Assembly (NCBI GenBank): GCA_003225615.1
Contig: QIAS01000303.1
Span: forward strand, 2,909 to 8,663
Length of the DNA: 5,755 nucleotides
Direction: 5' to 3'
Source of the DNA: Acidobacteriota bacterium
GTDB lineage: Bacteria; Acidobacteriota; Terriglobia; Terriglobales; Acidobacteriaceae
Shown: positions 5,478 through 5,755 of the stretch, piece after piece
Layout: every line of letters starts with the position of its first letter
How positions within the stretch are numbered: position 1 is the first letter of the stretch
Translations under genes and position numbers: made by a program
Notes under the pieces: model-generated
The model's database searches: none
The model's input: only the letters and a program-made list of their open reading frames with translations
What the model was told of the DNA's origin: nothing

Positions 5478-5755
5478 CTAGATTTTCGTAACCGGCTCCG
5501 GCAACGTCTGCCCCGGCACATAAGCCCGCAGCAATTCCACGCCCCACTGGGGACGCACCTCGAACCCGCCTACCGAGGCGGGCACAGCGACCGCGTCGCC
5601 CATAGCCGCAGTGGCCAGTTCCATGCCTTCCGCTTCGATCACCGCGCAGCCTTTCACCACAACAATAATCTGGACCGAGTTTTTTCCGGATTGGTCAGCG
5701 GTTTGAAAAGCATGCGGTTCCTGAAGCTCGAAGCGGTCCACGACAAAATAAGGGG
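5478..5755 (-). CDS. manA: Mannose-6-phosphate isomerase, class I, C-terminal fragment
   Basis: The last 91 codons are visible; the gene continues beyond the right edge, and the frame is open to the end of the window. The fragment begins PYFVVDRFELQEP, matching the segment that opens the C-terminal cupin barrel of class I phosphomannose isomerases. A beta-rich stretch follows: VQIIVVVKGCAVIEAEG, then AMGDAVAVPASVGGFEV and LLRAYVPG, ending TLPEPVTKI. The enzyme interconverts fructose-6-phosphate and mannose-6-phosphate with a zinc ion. The metal ligands and catalytic residues lie in the N-terminal part and cannot be checked. A generic cupin protein is the alternative, but the position directly upstream of a GDP-mannose pyrophosphorylase on the same strand supports ManA. 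Confidence 0.82.
   Translation of the reverse strand, partial: PYFVVDRFELQEPHAFQTADQSGKNSVQIIVVVKGCAVIEAEGMELATAAMGDAVAVPASVGGFEVRPQWGVELLRAYVPGQTLPEPVTKI

Overview
The window reads as a chromosomal stretch of a Gram-negative bacterium, most likely an Acidobacteriota member. The lineage is an inference. It rests on a PadR-type repressor directly followed by a permease with the N-terminal signature of the large acidobacterial 'orphan' MacB-like permeases (ADOP family), on the moderately high G+C, and on protein wording in KdsB, ManC and the M48 protease that I associate with that phylum. A Kdo-activating enzyme (KdsB) implies a lipopolysaccharide outer membrane.

Layout: (1) 1-569, minus strand: padR-like regulator (240-569, TTG start with a good ribosome binding site) and, 12 nt downstream, the first 75 codons of an ABC permease that runs off the left edge. 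(2) 570-758: a 189-bp divergent intergenic region with a TTGAC-type promoter candidate and a perfect TGTCA-N5-TGACA inverted repeat in front of padR. (3) 759-1478, plus strand: kdsB. (4) 1494-2651, minus strand: a Ste24-like M48 membrane metalloprotease, convergent with kdsB across only 15 bp. (5) 2745-4211, minus strand: a phosphohexomutase (phosphoglucomutase/phosphomannomutase family). (6) 4232-5356, minus strand: mannose-1-phosphate guanylyltransferase. (7) 5357-5477: a gap holding four degenerate CTTTGCG heptamers that run into a 22-bp near-perfect palindrome. (8) 5478-5755, minus strand: C-terminal end of a class I mannose-6-phosphate isomerase, cut by the right edge.

In transcription order the minus-strand genes read manA, manC, phosphohexomutase, M48 protease. 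The first three cover the full route fructose-6-P to mannose-6-P to mannose-1-P to GDP-mannose. That context suggests the mutase acts at least partly as a phosphomannomutase. With kdsB alongside, the region supplies activated sugars for cell-surface polysaccharide or LPS. The permease/padR pair is a separate, probably self-regulated unit.

I see no RNA gene, CRISPR array, insertion sequence or prophage gene, and no evidence of a new multi-gene system. The least explained sequence is the repeat-plus-palindrome element between manA and manC, followed by the operator-like repeats in front of padR.
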